Shown: positions 49,878 through 62,162, numbered from the stretch's first letter. The stretch is 64,000 nt of DNA from Pseudomonas sp. TMP9 (GCF_037943105.1 NZ_CP149803.1:3266001-3330000); one strand, 5' to 3'. Notes: a model not told the origin generated them from the letters alone. Made by a program: numbers and translations.

Positions 49878-50978
49878 TTAGTCACTCGGCACCACGCGCA
49901 ACAGACGCCCCTCGGCGCTGTCGGTGAGCAGGTACAGCGCGCCATCCGGGCCGCCGCGCACGTCACGAATGCGCTCAGCCAGCTCTTCGAACAACACTTC
50001 CTCACCGGCTAACGTGCCGTCTTGCAAGCGGATGCGGCGTACGCTGCGCTCAGCCAAGGTCGAGGCAAACAGGTCACCCTGCCACTGCGGGAACAAGCTG
50101 CCGCGATATTGCATCAAGCTCGATGGCGCCACCGAAGGCGTCCAATGCAGCAGCGGTTGCTGCAAGCCCGGCAGTTCGGTGTAGGGCGAAATTTGCGCGC
50201 CGCTGTAATCGATGCCGAAGGTGATCAACGGCCAGCCGTAATTATTACCCGGCTTAATCAAGTTCAGCTCATCACCGCCACGCGGGCCATGCTCGTGACT
50301 GTAAAGGCGCTGCAGTTGATCGTCATAGACGATGCCCTGCACATTGCGGTGGCCGAGGCTGTAAATCTCCGCTGCGGCGCCGGCCTGCCCTACGAAAGGG
50401 TTGTCTTGGGGGATGCTGCCATCACGGTTGAGCCGCACGATTTTTCCCAGATGGTTGCTGGTGTTTTGCGCCTGCTCACGCCAATCAAAGCCATCGCCCA
50501 AGGTCAGCACCAAGGTGTTATCCGGCAAAAAGGCCATGCGCCCGCCGTAATGTGCGGCACCCGTTTTAGTCGGTAATGCACTGAACAGCACCTGCACATC
50601 CTGTAACTGCCCATCAACCAAACGCGCCTTGGCCAAGCGCGTGTTGTTGGCCTGCGTGGTGCCGTAGGCGTAACTCAGGTACAGCTGCTGGTTGCTGGCG
50701 AACTGCGGGTCAAGCATCACTTCCATCAACCCTGCCTGAGACGCCACAAAGCCTGCGGGCACACCACCAACCGGCTGCGGGTTGAGGCTGCCGTCTTGCT
50801 CAATGATGCGCAAACGACCCACGCGCTCAGTCACCAGCATGCGTCCATCCGGCAAAAAGGCCAGTGACCACGGATATTCCAGGCCAGTGGTCACGGTTTC
50901 AATGCGGTAATCCATGGCGTGCACCAGGCTGCTGCCAAGCAGGCCAAGCAATAACAGGGCGCGGGACGTCTTCAACAT
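49878..50978 (-). CDS. Periplasmic PQQ-dependent sugar dehydrogenase (YliI/Asd-type)
   Basis: The 366-aa protein has a signal peptide (LLLLGLLGSSLVHA) and a six-bladed beta-propeller typical of soluble aldose sugar dehydrogenases that use pyrroloquinoline quinone. The catalytic-type histidine and calcium/PQQ segments appear in EYPWSLAFLPDGRMLVTERV, HYGGRMAFLPDNTLVLTLGDG-type (here AHYGGRMAFLPDNTLVLTLG), GHRNVQGIVYDD and HEHGPRGGDELNL. Substrate and PQQ use are inferred from family resemblance. It is followed by the YgjP-like gene 90 bases downstream. Confidence 0.87.
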   Translation of the reverse strand: MLKTSRALLLLGLLGSSLVHAMDYRIETVTTGLEYPWSLAFLPDGRMLVTERVGRLRIIEQDGSLNPQPVGGVPAGFVASQAGLMEVMLDPQFASNQQLYLSYAYGTTQANNTRLAKARLVDGQLQDVQVLFSALPTKTGAAHYGGRMAFLPDNTLVLTLGDGFDWREQAQNTSNHLGKIVRLNRDGSIPQDNPFVGQAGAAAEIYSLGHRNVQGIVYDDQLQRLYSHEHGPRGGDELNLIKPGNNYGWPLITFGIDYSGAQISPYTELPGLQQPLLHWTPSVAPSSLMQYRGSLFPQWQGDLFASTLAERSVRRIRLQDGTLAGEEVLFEELAERIRDVRGGPDGALYLLTDSAEGRLLRVVPSD

Positions 50979-51008
50979 GGCATGGACCTTATGCGGGTAA
51001 TGGATAAA

Positions 51009-51464
51009 TCAAGATTGCGCAGGCGCTAAACGCTGCGCCAGCCGAGCAAACAACAGCGCACCGAAACTGCCGCACACCATCAGCCCAGCAGTACCGGCAA
51101 GGCTACGGTTAGCGCCGATCAGCGTCGGCATGGGCAGCATTGCATTGGCCAGCGCCAGCGCCGACCACACGGCCAGCGCGCCGGCTAGCGCAAACAATAA
51201 CCAGCGGCCCGCCGGCCAATGCTGGGTCAACAGGCTCGCCGCCGGCAAAGCAAAGACAAACCCCAGCAGGACCAGAATCGCCAACGTCGGGCTAAAGCTG
51301 AGCAGATCAAGGCCGGTGGTGTGCAGGCGCACAGCAAGCGGCATGGGCGCGCCGAGGGCCTCTAAGTTAGCCAAGTTGAACTGGGTCTGCAGCATGCTGC
51401 CCAGCACACTGGCCAGCAACACAGCCAAGAGGAAATACAGCGAGGTGCGCAACTTACTTGGCAT
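51009..51464 (-). CDS. Hypothetical membrane protein, about four helices
   Basis: The 151-aa protein has four hydrophobic segments: SLYFLLAVLLASVLGSML, SPTLAILVLLGFVFALPAAS, WLLFALAGALAVWSALALAN and TAGLMVCGSFGALLFARLA. I do not recognise the family. It lies 30 bases upstream of the sugar dehydrogenase in the same direction, so the two may be one transcript. A short loop between the first and second segments (NLEALGAPMPLAVRLHTTG) is probably periplasmic. Confidence 0.7.
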   Translation of the reverse strand: MPSKLRTSLYFLLAVLLASVLGSMLQTQFNLANLEALGAPMPLAVRLHTTGLDLLSFSPTLAILVLLGFVFALPAASLLTQHWPAGRWLLFALAGALAVWSALALANAMLPMPTLIGANRSLAGTAGLMVCGSFGALLFARLAQRLAPAQS

Positions 51465-51630
51465 GCGGTCAGATATCCAAAAGCTACAGTGGCGCGAGTA
51501 TGGCCCAGCACGGCGATCGGCACGCGTTCGGTGTTTTACATGGTTTTACCAAACCCTGGGTGAACGACAGGCGCAGGCGTTGGCCGAAAGCCGAAAAGAC
51601 GCACGCCAAAAAACCATCCGTTCACCGCAA

Positions 51631-51667
51631 AAAAAATGCCGCTCACGGGGTTACGTGAGCGGCATCG
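51631..51667 (-). terminator. Terminator after fba
   Basis: On the minus strand ATGCCGCTCACG and CGTGAGCGGCAT form a 12-bp perfect stem followed by a run of eight T. It begins 17 bases after the fba stop. Confidence 0.93.
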
Positions 51668-51683
51668 AGTGTATCGATAAGGT

Positions 51684-52748
51684 TTAGTTGACCTTAGCGG
51701 CCAGCTCACCCTTGGCATAACGCTGGAACATGGTTTCCAGGTTCATCGGTTTGATCTTCGAGGCATTGCCGGCGGTGCCGAAGGCTTCGTAGCGCGCGAT
51801 ACAGATGTCGCGCATGGCCGTTACGGTGGCACCGAAGAATTTACGCGGGTCAAACTCGCTCGGGTTCTCGGCCATCAGGCGACGCATGGCACCGGTGGAC
51901 GCCAAGCGCAGGTCGGTGTCGATGTTGACCTTGCGCACGCCGTACTTGATGCCTTCGACGATTTCTTCAACCGGCACACCATAGGTTTCTTTGATGTCGC
52001 CGCCGTACTGGTTGATGATCGCCAGCCACTCTTGCGGTACCGAGCTGGAGCCGTGCATCACCAGGTGGGTATTGGGGATGCGCGCATGGATCGCCTTGAT
52101 GCGGTCGATGGCGAGGATGTCGCCGGTCGGCGGCTTGGTGAACTTGTACGCGCCGTGGCTGGTGCCGATGGCAATGGCCAATGCATCGACCTGTGTTTGC
52201 TTGACGAAGTCAGCAGCCTCTTCTGGATCAGTGAGCATCTGGCTGTGGTCGAGAATACCTTCAGCGCCGACGCCATCCTCTTCGCCAGCCATGCCGGTTT
52301 CCAAGCTGCCCAAGCACCCCAACTCACCTTCCACCGACACGCCGCAGGCGTGGGCAAAAGCCACCGTTTGCTGGGTCACGCGCACGTTATAGTCGTAGTC
52401 AGCAGGCGTTTTGCCGTCTTCTTTCAGCGAGCCGTCCATCATCACCGAGCTAAAGCCAAGCTGGATTGAGCGCTGGCAGACGTCCGGGCTGGTGCCGTGG
52501 TCCTGGTGCATGCACACCGGGATATGCGGGAACTCTTCAATCGCCGCGAGGATCAAGTGGCGCAGGAACGGCGCGCCAGCATATTTACGGGCGCCGGCCG
52601 AGGCCTGAACGATCACCGGGGAATCGGTTTTGTCAGCCGCTTCCATGATCGCGCGCATTTGCTCGAGGTTGTTGACGTTAAACGCCGGCACGCCGTAGCC
52701 GAATTCGGCGGCGTGGTCGAGCATCTGGCGCATGCTGATAAGTGCCAT
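51684..52748 (-). CDS. fba: Class II fructose-bisphosphate aldolase
   Basis: Fba splits or joins fructose-1,6-bisphosphate and the two triose phosphates, using zinc. The 354-aa protein has the zinc and catalytic region [20 protein letters not shown], the aspartate in [11 protein letters not shown], and [18 protein letters not shown] with [11 protein letters not shown]. The length and segments are those of class II enzymes. It lies downstream of the MliC-like gene (109 bases) and ends at a strong terminator, closing the tkt-epd-pgk-fba group. Confidence 0.96.
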   Translation of the reverse strand: MALISMRQMLDHAAEFGYGVPAFNVNNLEQMRAIMEAADKTDSPVIVQASAGARKYAGAPFLRHLILAAIEEFPHIPVCMHQDHGTSPDVCQRSIQLGFSSVMMDGSLKEDGKTPADYDYNVRVTQQTVAFAHACGVSVEGELGCLGSLETGMAGEEDGVGAEGILDHSQMLTDPEEAADFVKQTQVDALAIAIGTSHGAYKFTKPPTGDILAIDRIKAIHARIPNTHLVMHGSSSVPQEWLAIINQYGGDIKETYGVPVEEIVEGIKYGVRKVNIDTDLRLASTGAMRRLMAENPSEFDPRKFFGATVTAMRDICIARYEAFGTAGNASKIKPMNLETMFQRYAKGELAAKVN

Positions 52749-52857
52749 GGTGGTCTTTCTCCCGGTGGAGGTCGTTAATCATGCAAGCCTGCCGCAGGGG
52801 CAGGCGCTATTCAAGTCATTCAGATCAGGGCTGCGCCTGATCTGCTTTCAACATCTG

Positions 52858-53178
52858 TCAGGGGGCCTTGCAGCCACGGCCGATCAGGTCATCGCTGGCG
52901 GTCCAGAAGACCAGTCCTTCCTCAGCCTTGGTATGAAAGGACAGCACACCATCGCTGTACAGCGCACCCGAACCGGAGACTTCCTGCTTCAGGTGATAAA
53001 CGCTATCGCCGCCATTGAGGCGCACATCAACGGACTCGCCATTGCGATCAGCCACACGCCAGAGCACCTCGGCTTGGCTGTCGCACACCCAGCGCGTCCA
53101 CGTGTCCGACGGAGTCGGCTGGCTGGCGCACGCGCCAAGCAGGCTCAGCAAGGCCAGCAGACAGATCGGCTTAACCAT
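52858..53178 (-). CDS. MliC-like lipoprotein (putative lysozyme inhibitor)
   Basis: The 106-aa protein has a lipoprotein signal with lipobox LGAC ([20 protein letters not shown]). The mature part has the MliC pattern: [47 protein letters not shown] and a closing cysteine in GRGCKAP. MliC proteins inhibit C-type lysozyme in the periplasm or outer membrane. The ATG at 53178 overlaps the pgk stop by 8 bases, so it is coupled to pgk translation. A longer frame further upstream into pgk is a shadow. Confidence 0.8.
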   Translation of the reverse strand: MVKPICLLALLSLLGACASQPTPSDTWTRWVCDSQAEVLWRVADRNGESVDVRLNGGDSVYHLKQEVSGSGALYSDGVLSFHTKAEEGLVFWTASDDLIGRGCKAP

Positions 53179-54334
53179 TGGCGCGCTGCTCCAACACCGC
53201 CACCGCGGGCAACACTTTACCTTCAACAAACTCAAGGAAGGCACCACCACCGGTGGAGATGTAGCTGATTTGAGCGGCGATGCCGTATTTGTCGATGGCG
53301 GCCAAGGTGTCGCCACCGCCGGCAATGGAAAACGCCGAGCTGTCAGCAATGGCTTGAGCCAGCACTTGGGTGCCGTTGCCGAACTGGTCGAACTCGAATA
53401 CACCAACCGGGCCGTTCCACAGAATGGTTTTCGCGGACTTCAGTAGCTCGGCGAACTGCGCCGCCGTTTGCGGGCCAATGTCGAGGATCATGTCGTCTTC
53501 AGCCACATCGGCCACCCGCTTAACGGTCGCTTCGGCGTCTTCGGCAAAGGCTTTAGCCACTACCACATCAACCGGCAGCGGCACGCTCACTCTGGCGGCA
53601 ATGGCGCGGGCGGTATCCAGCAGGTCTGCTTCGTACAGCGATTTACCCACTGGGAAGCCGGCCGCCGCGAGGAAGGTGTTGGCAATCCCACCGCCGACGA
53701 TCAACTGATCGCAGATCTGGCTCAGGCTGTTGAGCACATCCAGCTTGGTCGACACCTTAGAGCCGGCAACAATCGCCGCCATGGGCTTGGCCGGATTACC
53801 CAGCGCCTTGCCCAGAGCGTCCAGCTCGGCAGCCAGCAACGGGCCGGCGCAGGCCACTTTGGCAAATTTGGCCACACCGTGGGTCGAGCCCTCAGCGCGG
53901 TGCGCGGTACCGAAGGCGTCCATCACAAACACGTCGCACAGGGCGGCGTATTGCTGGGCCAGGGCATCGCTGTTTTTCTTCTCGCCGCTGTTAAAGCGCA
54001 CGTTCTCGAACAACACAATTTCGCCGACTTTAAGCTCAACACCGCCTAAGTAGTCGGCGACCAATGGCACGTCACGACCCAGCGCTTTGCTCAGGTAGTC
54101 GGCGACTGGCTGCAGGCTGTTCTCAGTACTGAACTCACCCTCGGTCGGACGACCCAGGTGCGAGCAAACCATCACTGCCGCGCCCTTCTCTAGCGCCAGC
54201 TTGATGGTCGGCAGGGACGCAAGAATGCGTGCATCGCTCGTCACCACACCGTCTTTGACTGGCACGTTGAGGTCTTCGCGGATCAGCACGCGCTTACCGG
54301 CGAGGTCGAGGTCGGTCATCTTCAGAACGGTCAT
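53171..54334 (-). CDS. pgk: Phosphoglycerate kinase
   Basis: Pgk transfers phosphate between 1,3-bisphosphoglycerate and ADP. The 387-aa protein begins [20 protein letters not shown] and has [38 protein letters not shown] and the nucleotide-binding [19 protein letters not shown] precedes the ATG. It follows epd by 4 bases, so the two are coupled, and its stop overlaps the MliC-like start. Confidence 0.97.
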   Translation of the reverse strand: MTVLKMTDLDLAGKRVLIREDLNVPVKDGVVTSDARILASLPTIKLALEKGAAVMVCSHLGRPTEGEFSTENSLQPVADYLSKALGRDVPLVADYLGGVELKVGEIVLFENVRFNSGEKKNSDALAQQYAALCDVFVMDAFGTAHRAEGSTHGVAKFAKVACAGPLLAAELDALGKALGNPAKPMAAIVAGSKVSTKLDVLNSLSQICDQLIVGGGIANTFLAAAGFPVGKSLYEADLLDTARAIAARVSVPLPVDVVVAKAFAEDAEATVKRVADVAEDDMILDIGPQTAAQFAELLKSAKTILWNGPVGVFEFDQFGNGTQVLAQAIADSSAFSIAGGGDTLAAIDKYGIAAQISYISTGGGAFLEFVEGKVLPAVAVLEQRANG

Positions 54335-54338
54335 TGCA

Positions 54339-55394
54339 TCAGTCCTTTAAGGCGGCAGAGTGAGTCAAACAAAGGAAATGTTCAGCGACATCAAGCATGC
54401 GGTTGGCAAAGCCCCACTCGTTATCGAACCAGGCCAGCAGGTTGACCAGCCGTGGGCCGGACACGCGCGTCTGGCTGCCATCAACAATGGCCGAATGCGG
54501 GTCATGGTTGAAATCACAGCTGGCGTGGGGCAACTCGGTGTAGGCCAGCAAGCCCTTGAGCGGGCCCGCTTCGGCGGCCTGACGCAACATGGCGTTGATC
54601 TCGGTGGTGGAGGTGTCGCGGGCAGTCTGCAAGGTGATATCCAGGCAGGAGACATTCACCGTAGGCACGCGAATGGCTTTGGCCTGAATGCGCCCGGCCA
54701 GTTCTGGCATTAGGCGCTCGATACCCCGAGCCAAGCCGGTGGACACCGGAATTACCGACTGAAACGCAGAGCGCGTGCGGCGCAAATCTTCATGGTGGTA
54801 AGCGTCGATTACCGGCTGGTCATTCATCGCCGAGTGAATGGTGGTGATAGAGACATACTCAATGCCCACCGTTTCATTCAGCAACTTGAGCAGCGGCACC
54901 CCACAGTTGGTGGTGCAGGAGGCATTCGACACCAGCAGCTCGCGGCCGGTCAGGCAGTCTTGGTTGACCCCATACACCACCGTGGCGTCGATATCCGCCT
55001 CACTGGCCATCGGCTGTGAGAGCAACAACCGTGGCGCGCCCGCATCAATAAAACGCTGCGCATCGCCGCGCGTGGTGTATTGGCCGGAACATTCTAGCAA
55101 CAGGTCGATACCCAGCGCCGCCCAGTCAATAGCTTCCGGGGTGGCTTGGCGCAGCACCTTCACGCAGTCGCCATTGATATGCAGGCAATCACCATCGACC
55201 CGTACTTCGCCGGGGAAACGGCCGTGGGTGGAGTCGAAGCGCGTCAGGTATTCGATACTGGCCTGATCAGCCAGATCATTCAGCGCGACGATTTCCAGCT
55301 GCGCCCCGGCACCGCGCTCATGCAATGCGCGCAGCACGCAGCGGCCGATACGGCCATAGCCGTTGAGGGCGATTCGATAGGGGCGCTTGGACAT
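54339..55394 (-). CDS. epd: Erythrose-4-phosphate dehydrogenase (GAPDH family)
   Basis: Epd oxidises erythrose-4-phosphate to 4-phosphoerythronate for pyridoxal phosphate synthesis. The 351-aa protein has the NAD-binding [17 protein letters not shown] and the catalytic cysteine in [17 protein letters not shown]. The E. coli-type gene order epd-pgk-fba is present here and favours Epd over a second glycolytic GAPDH, but the two are close relatives. Upstream, tkt supplies its substrate. The start at 55394 has only a weak ribosome binding site; a repeat element lies between it and tkt. Confidence 0.88.
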   Translation of the reverse strand: MSKRPYRIALNGYGRIGRCVLRALHERGAGAQLEIVALNDLADQASIEYLTRFDSTHGRFPGEVRVDGDCLHINGDCVKVLRQATPEAIDWAALGIDLLLECSGQYTTRGDAQRFIDAGAPRLLLSQPMASEADIDATVVYGVNQDCLTGRELLVSNASCTTNCGVPLLKLLNETVGIEYVSITTIHSAMNDQPVIDAYHHEDLRRTRSAFQSVIPVSTGLARGIERLMPELAGRIQAKAIRVPTVNVSCLDITLQTARDTSTTEINAMLRQAAEAGPLKGLLAYTELPHASCDFNHDPHSAIVDGSQTRVSGPRLVNLLAWFDNEWGFANRMLDVAEHFLCLTHSAALKD

Positions 55395-55416
55395 GGTGTC
55401 TCGCAGGTTCGGAGAA

Positions 55417-55503
55417 CGTAGGGTGGATCGCGCTTCATCGATCCACCGGATGTGTAACGGAGGGTGAAAAGAGCACCAGCTACGCGCCCCGATCCACCCT
55501 ACG
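55417..55503. repeat. GTAGGGTGGA palindromic repeat element, copy 2
   Basis: Perfect 14-bp arms CGTAGGGTGGATCG (55417-55430) and CGATCCACCCTACG (55490-55503) enclose a variable middle. Its outer arms match those of the element at 11704-11774. It fills most of the gap between tkt and epd and could affect readthrough by folding in the RNA. Confidence 0.82.
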
Positions 55504-55516
55504 GCGTCGTTCTCGG

Positions 55517-57517
55517 TTAGGCGTCCAGCAGCTCGGCGGCGGTTTCCAGAATATTTTCGACGGTAAAGCCGAATTCTTCGAACAGCGCAGGGGCCGGTGC
55601 GGACTCACCGAAGGTGGTCATGCCGATGATGCGACCTTCCAGACCGACGTACTTGTACCAGAAGTCCGCATGCGAAGCTTCGATGGCGATGCGCGAACCC
55701 ACCTGCAGCGGCAGCACGGCCTGCTTGTAGCCGGCGTCTTGCTGATCGAACACGCTGGTGGACGGCATCGACACCACACGCACCTGACGACCTTCGGCCG
55801 TCAGTTTGTCGTAGGCGGCTACAGCCAGGCCAATTTCCGAACCAGTGGAGATCAGGATCAGCTCTGGCTCGCCAGCGCAGTCTTTCAACACATAGCCACC
55901 GCGCTCAACATCAGCAAGCTGCTGAGCGTCGCGGTTCTGGTGCGGCAGATTCTGCCGGCTGAAGATCAACGCGCTCGGACCGTCGCTGCGTTCAATTGCA
56001 TACTTCCACGCCACCGCCGACTCCACGGCGTCGCATGGGCGCCAGGTGTCGAGGTTCGGCGTGCCACGCAGGCTGGCCAGTTGCTCGATGGGCTGGTGAG
56101 TCGGGCCGTCTTCGCCCAAGCCAATGGAGTCGTGGGTGTAAACAAACAGCACGCGCTGCTTCATCAGCGAGGCCATGCGTACGGCGTTGCGGGCGTACTC
56201 CATAAAAATCAGGAAGGTCGCGCCGTAGGGCACGAAGCCGCCATGCAGAGCCACGCCGTTCATGATCGCGCTCATGCCGAATTCGCGCACGCCGTAGAAC
56301 ATATAGTTACCGGAGGCGTCGGCAGCCGACACGCCCTTGCAGCCTTTCCACAGGGTCAGGTTGGAGCCGGCCAGATCCGCTGAGCCACCCAGAAATTCCG
56401 GCAGCAGTGGACCAAAGGCATTCAGGGTGTTTTGGCTGGCCTTACGGCTGGCGATGGTTTCGCCTTTGGCGGCCACGTCTTGAATATAGGCAGACGCTTT
56501 TTCAGCGAAATCAGCCGGCAACTCACCGCTCATGCGGCGCTTAAATTCCGCGGCAAGTTCTGGGTAGGCGGCGGCATAAGCGGCAAACCGCCCATCCCAT
56601 TCGGCCTCAGCTGCGGCGCCGGCTTGCTTGGCGTCCCACTCGGCGTAGATATCCGCCGGAATTTCAAACGGGCCGTGGTTCCAGCCCAAGGTGGCGCGGG
56701 TCAGGGCGATTTCTTCAACGCCCAGCGGCGCGCCGTGGCAGTCCTCTTTACCCTGCTTGTTCGGCGAGCCAAAGCCAATGGTGGTTTTGCAGCAAATCAG
56801 GGTCGGACGGTCGTCGGTTTTACGCGCGGTCTCGATGGCCATTTTGATTTCGTCGGCATCATGGCCGTCGACATTGCGAATCACCTGCCAGCCATACGCT
56901 TCAAAACGCGCCGGGGTGTCATCGGTAAACCAGCCTTCAACTTCGCCATCGATGGAGATGCCGTTGTCGTCATAAAAGGCCACCAACTTGCCCAAGCCCA
57001 AGGTGCCGGCCAGCGAGCAAACTTCATGACTGATGCCTTCCATCATGCAGCCGTCGCCCATAAAGGCGTAGGTGAAGTGGTCAACGATGGCGTGGCCGTC
57101 GCGGTTGAACTGCGCGCCCAGCACTTTTTCCGCAATAGCAAAACCCACCGCGTTGGCGATGCCCTGACCCAGTGGGCCCGTGGTGGTTTCAACGCCTGGG
57201 GTGTAGCCGTATTCCGGGTGGCCCGGAGTGCGACTGTGCAGTTGACGGAAGTTTTTCAGGTCTTCGATGCCCAAGTCGTAGCCGGTCAGGTGCAACAACG
57301 AGTAAATCAACATCGAGCCGTGGCCGTTGGACAGCACAAAGCGGTCGCGGTCGGCAAAACTCGGGTTGCTGGGGTTGTGCTTAAGGAAGTCGCGCCACAG
57401 CACTTCGGCGATGTCCGCCATGCCCATCGGGGCACCCGGGTGGCCGCTGTTGGCTTTCTGCACGGCATCCATGCTCAGGGCACGAATGGCATTGGCTCGC
57501 TCACGACAGCTGGGCAT
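55517..57517 (-). CDS. tkt: Transketolase
   Basis: Transketolase transfers two-carbon units between sugar phosphates and uses thiamine diphosphate. The 666-aa protein starts [20 protein letters not shown] and has the motifs [15 protein letters not shown], the ThDP-binding [26 protein letters not shown], and [20 protein letters not shown]. The ATG at 57517 has AGGAG 8 bases upstream and agrees with the family; the open frame to 57658 would run into the sahR palindrome and is rejected. It makes erythrose-4-phosphate, the substrate for epd downstream. It diverges from sahR-metK. Confidence 0.96.
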   Translation of the reverse strand: MPSCRERANAIRALSMDAVQKANSGHPGAPMGMADIAEVLWRDFLKHNPSNPSFADRDRFVLSNGHGSMLIYSLLHLTGYDLGIEDLKNFRQLHSRTPGHPEYGYTPGVETTTGPLGQGIANAVGFAIAEKVLGAQFNRDGHAIVDHFTYAFMGDGCMMEGISHEVCSLAGTLGLGKLVAFYDDNGISIDGEVEGWFTDDTPARFEAYGWQVIRNVDGHDADEIKMAIETARKTDDRPTLICCKTTIGFGSPNKQGKEDCHGAPLGVEEIALTRATLGWNHGPFEIPADIYAEWDAKQAGAAAEAEWDGRFAAYAAAYPELAAEFKRRMSGELPADFAEKASAYIQDVAAKGETIASRKASQNTLNAFGPLLPEFLGGSADLAGSNLTLWKGCKGVSAADASGNYMFYGVREFGMSAIMNGVALHGGFVPYGATFLIFMEYARNAVRMASLMKQRVLFVYTHDSIGLGEDGPTHQPIEQLASLRGTPNLDTWRPCDAVESAVAWKYAIERSDGPSALIFSRQNLPHQNRDAQQLADVERGGYVLKDCAGEPELILISTGSEIGLAVAAYDKLTAEGRQVRVVSMPSTSVFDQQDAGYKQAVLPLQVGSRIAIEASHADFWYKYVGLEGRIIGMTTFGESAPAPALFEEFGFTVENILETAAELLDA

Positions 57518-57639
57518 CACTGAATCTCCTACGGGTTGCTTGGGCAACTGGGGGTCGAAAAAGGGAGCCATTTTCGCCCAGCGAGGCCTGTTGGGGCAAT
57601 GATAGATAGTCGTAAGCCCACGCTTTTCTGGCTTTAGCG

Positions 57640-57683
57640 CCAGCAAGACCAATATCAAAACTTTTTGATATTGGTCTTGCTGG
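57640..57683. promoter_or_regulatory. Perfect 21-bp inverted repeat between tkt and sahR (probable SahR operator)
   Basis: The left arm (57640-57660, CCAGCAAGACCAATATCAAA and one further A) and the right arm (57663-57683) are exact reverse complements with only two bases (CT) between them. This 44-bp palindrome is 32 bases upstream of the sahR start and 122 bases from tkt. Its core, AATATCAAAA-TTTTGATATT, is a plausible ArsR-family operator. No T run follows the stem, so it is not a normal terminator. Direct binding by SahR is inferred from location and family. Confidence 0.7.
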
Positions 57684-57705
57684 ATAAAAAATGACCGACT
57701 AGACT
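57677..57705 (+). promoter_or_regulatory. Probable promoter of sahR-metK
   Basis: TTGCTG (57677-57682) and TAGACT (57700-57705) have a 17-base spacing. The -35 lies in the right arm of the palindrome, so a bound repressor would cover it. The predicted transcription start (about 57712) is nearly at the sahR ATG (57715), and no ribosome binding site is visible, so the mRNA may be leaderless. Confidence 0.45.
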
Positions 57706-57714
57706 GCCGCTCCT

Positions 57715-58746
57715 ATGAACATGCGCGCCTCCCTTTTGGCCTTTGAGCCGGTCGACACTCTCGCAGCCCTTTGCAAGGCCAGCGGCGATACGTTGCGCCT
57801 GAACATTCTGCGCGCACTGGCCAATGACTCGTTCGGCGTATTGGAATTGGCGCAGATTTTCGCCACTGGCCAATCCGGCATCAGCCATCATTTGAAGGTG
57901 TTGGCTCACGCTGCGCTGGTGGCCACCCGCCGCGAAGGTAATGCGATTTTCTATCGCCGCGCGCTGGCTCAAGGCGAGCAATTGGGCAGCCGCCTGCGCA
58001 GCGCGCTGCTGGATGAAATCGATCAATTGCAGCTGCCCGTCGACATACAACAGCGCATCGCCGTCGTGCACAGCCAGCGCGCTGCTGTTAGCCAGGCGTT
58101 TTTCAGCCGCTGCGCTGCGAGCTTTCAAGCGCAGCAGGATTTGATCGCCGGCCTGCCGCAATACCGCGACAGCGTCCTGGCGCTGCTCGACTCTCTGGGC
58201 TTTGCCAATGATGCCAGCGCTGTAGAAATCGGCCCTGGCGACGGCGGCTTCCTGCCGGAACTGGCGCAGCGTTTTCAACGGGTGCTGGCGCTGGACAACA
58301 GCCCTGCCATGCTCGAACTGGCACGCCTACGCTGCACCGAAGAAGGCTTGAGTAATGTTGAGCTGCAGTTGGCCGATGCCTTAAATGATGATTACCCAGC
58401 CGCCGATTGCTTGGTGCTGAACATGGTGCTGCACCACTTCGCCGCACCGGCTGAGGCGCTCAGGAAACTTGCACAACACTTAAAACCTGGCGGCAGCTTG
58501 CTGATTACTGAGCTGTGCAGCCACAACCAGAGTTGGGCCCGCGAGGCCTGCGGTGACCTGTGGCTAGGTTTCGAGCAAGACGACTTAGCGCGCTGGGCCG
58601 ACGCGGCCGGCTTAATAACGTGCGAAAGCCTCTATGTGGGCCTGCGCAACGGCTTCCAAATTCAGGTGCGGCGCTTTGCTAAACCTTCAATAACCCATGG
58701 CCTGCGGGCTGCAATTACCGGTCACCAACAGGAACCCGAACGATGA
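57715..58746 (+). CDS. sahR: ArsR-family regulator fused to a SAM-dependent methyltransferase domain (SahR-like)
   Basis: The 343-aa protein joins an N-terminal winged-helix ArsR domain (about 12-85, with [12 protein letters not shown] and the recognition helix [19 protein letters not shown]) to a class I methyltransferase domain (about 160-310) with the SAM motif [16 protein letters not shown] (about 169-184) and [18 protein letters not shown]. Regulators of this design next to metK or ahcY are known as SahR and sense SAH to control methionine-cycle genes. Its metal-binding cysteines of classical ArsR are absent. The stop overlaps the metK start by 4 bases (ATGA). Function as SahR is inferred from domain order and context. 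Confidence 0.83.
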   Translation: MNMRASLLAFEPVDTLAALCKASGDTLRLNILRALANDSFGVLELAQIFATGQSGISHHLKVLAHAALVATRREGNAIFYRRALAQGEQLGSRLRSALLDEIDQLQLPVDIQQRIAVVHSQRAAVSQAFFSRCAASFQAQQDLIAGLPQYRDSVLALLDSLGFANDASAVEIGPGDGGFLPELAQRFQRVLALDNSPAMLELARLRCTEEGLSNVELQLADALNDDYPAADCLVLNMVLHHFAAPAEALRKLAQHLKPGGSLLITELCSHNQSWAREACGDLWLGFEQDDLARWADAAGLITCESLYVGLRNGFQIQVRRFAKPSITHGLRAAITGHQQEPER

Positions 58747-59933
58747 GCGAATACTCCCTCTTTACCTCCGAGTCCGTCTCCGAAGGCCATCCCGATAAGA
58801 TTGCCGATCAGATTTCCGATGCCGTGCTCGACGCCATCATCACCCAGGACAAACACGCCCGCGTCGCCTGCGAAACCATGGTTAAGACCGGCGTGGCCAT
58901 CGTCTCCGGCGAAGTCACCACCAGTGCCTGGGTCGACTTGGAAGAAATCACCCGCAAGGTGATCTGTGACATCGGCTACACCAGCTCCGAGGTCGGTTTC
59001 GACGGCAACACCTGCGGCATCATCAACATCATTGGCAAGCAGTCCCCGGATATTAATCAAGGCGTCGACCGCGCCAAGCCGGAAGACCAAGGCGCCGGTG
59101 ATCAGGGCCTAATGTTCGGCTATGCCAGCAACGAAACTGAAGTATTGATGCCTGCGCCTATTGTGTTCAGCCACCGCTTGGTTGAGCGTCAGGCTGAAGC
59201 ACGCAAGTCCGGCCTGCTGCCGTGGCTGCGCCCGGATGCCAAATCCCAGGTCACCTGCCGCTATGACGGCGGTAAGGTCGTCGGCATCGACGCGGTGGTG
59301 CTGTCCACCCAGCACAATCCGGATGTATCGCTGGACGATCTGCGTGAAGCGGTGATGGAGCTGATCATCAAGCACACCCTGCCGGCTGAACTGTTGCACA
59401 AGGACACCCAGTTCCACATCAACCCAACCGGCAACTTCGTCATCGGTGGCCCGGTGGGCGACTGCGGCCTGACCGGCCGTAAGATTATCGTCGACTCCTA
59501 CGGCGGCATGGCCCGCCACGGTGGCGGCGCATTCTCCGGCAAGGACCCGTCCAAGGTTGACCGTTCCGCTGCTTACGCCGGTCGTTATGTGGCGAAGAAC
59601 ATCGTTGCCGCGGGTCTGGCCGAGCGCTGCGAAATCCAGGTGTCTTACGCCATCGGCGTGGCGCTACCGACGTCCATCTCGCTCAACACCTTCGGCACCA
59701 ACAAGGTGGCAGAAGAGCTGATCATCAAGCTGGTGCGCGAGCTGTTCGACCTGCGCCCGTATGCCATCACCAAGATGCTCGACCTGCTGCACCCGATGTA
59801 CAAAGAAACTGCAGCTTACGGCCACTTCGGCCGCACACCGCAGCAGAAGACCGTCGGCGATGACACCTTCACCACCTTCACCTGGGAAAAAACCGATAAA
59901 GCTGCTGAGTTACGCGCCGCCGCTGGCCTGTAA
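58743..59933 (+). CDS. metK: S-adenosylmethionine synthetase
   Basis: MetK makes S-adenosylmethionine from methionine and ATP. The 396-aa protein starts [20 protein letters not shown] and has the signature hexapeptide GAGDQG in [17 protein letters not shown] and the phosphate-binding [19 protein letters not shown]. It is complete with normal length. The start overlaps sahR by 4 bases, so the two are co-translated from one transcript. A terminator follows about 16 bases after the stop. Confidence 0.97.
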   Translation: MSEYSLFTSESVSEGHPDKIADQISDAVLDAIITQDKHARVACETMVKTGVAIVSGEVTTSAWVDLEEITRKVICDIGYTSSEVGFDGNTCGIINIIGKQSPDINQGVDRAKPEDQGAGDQGLMFGYASNETEVLMPAPIVFSHRLVERQAEARKSGLLPWLRPDAKSQVTCRYDGGKVVGIDAVVLSTQHNPDVSLDDLREAVMELIIKHTLPAELLHKDTQFHINPTGNFVIGGPVGDCGLTGRKIIVDSYGGMARHGGGAFSGKDPSKVDRSAAYAGRYVAKNIVAAGLAERCEIQVSYAIGVALPTSISLNTFGTNKVAEELIIKLVRELFDLRPYAITKMLDLLHPMYKETAAYGHFGRTPQQKTVGDDTFTTFTWEKTDKAAELRAAAGL

Positions 59934-59949
59934 CCTTCGCTGCATCCAG

Positions 59950-59976
59950 AACCCCGCCACGCGCGGGGTTTTTTAT
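59950..59976 (+). terminator. Terminator after metK
   Basis: CCCCGC and GCGGGG pair around a five-base loop and are followed by six T, with an AACC/GGTT extension. Confidence 0.9.
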
Positions 59977-60012
59977 TGCCCAGGATTTAGCACACAAAAC
60001 AGGAGCAGCTAG

Positions 60013-61710
<1,698 letters not shown>

Positions 61711-61772
61711 AGTGCCAATAATTCCGTCCAGCCTGGGCGGTCTGTTGCACACACTTATATCGAGGTAAATCC

Positions 61773-62162
61773 ATGCATAAAACGCTACTTCTAAGCGCCC
61801 TGCTGCTGACCGGCACATCCGCTTACGCAGCTGAGGGCACAACCGAGTCACTCACTGGCTGCGCCGCCAAGCGCCAGGCCATTGCTACCCAACTGGAAAT
61901 AGCCAAAGACCAGGGCAACAGCAGCCAGCAAGCCGGCCTGGAAAAAGCCCTGAAGCGCGTTGAAAATCACTGCAACGATGGCGCGTTGCGCGCCGAACGC
62001 GAAGCCAAGGTGAGCGAAGCCGAAGAAGAAGTCAGCCAGCGCGAGAAAGACCTGCGTGAAGCCCAAGACGAAGGCGATCAGGACGACATCAGCAAACGCC
62101 AGCACAAATTGCAGGAAGCGCACACCGAACTGCAGCAAGCCCGCGATGCACTCAGCCAGTAA
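61773..62162 (+). CDS. DUF1090 family periplasmic protein
   Basis: The 129-aa protein has a signal peptide (KTLLLSALLLTGTSAYAAEG) and the DUF1090 plan: CAAKRQAIATQLEIAKDQGN followed by a second cysteine in RVENHCNDG and a long charged coiled coil (AEEEVSQREKDLREAQDEGD, and on to the end). Two conserved cysteines could form a disulfide. The family's function is unknown. GAGG precedes the ATG. It follows ligB by 62 bases and converges with the cytochrome gene, with no clear terminator in the 100-base gap. Confidence 0.83.
   Translation: MHKTLLLSALLLTGTSAYAAEGTTESLTGCAAKRQAIATQLEIAKDQGNSSQQAGLEKALKRVENHCNDGALRAEREAKVSEAEEEVSQREKDLREAQDEGDQDDISKRQHKLQEAHTELQQARDALSQ

Noticed and set aside
56432-57523. 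Plus-strand open frame of 363 codons inside tkt
   Set aside because: It is antisense to transketolase with no domain or ribosome binding site support; GC-rich codon bias explains the open frame.
57640-57683. Long hairpin before sahR as a terminator
   Set aside because: No T run follows the stem on either strand, and no gene ends close upstream of it. An operator fits better.
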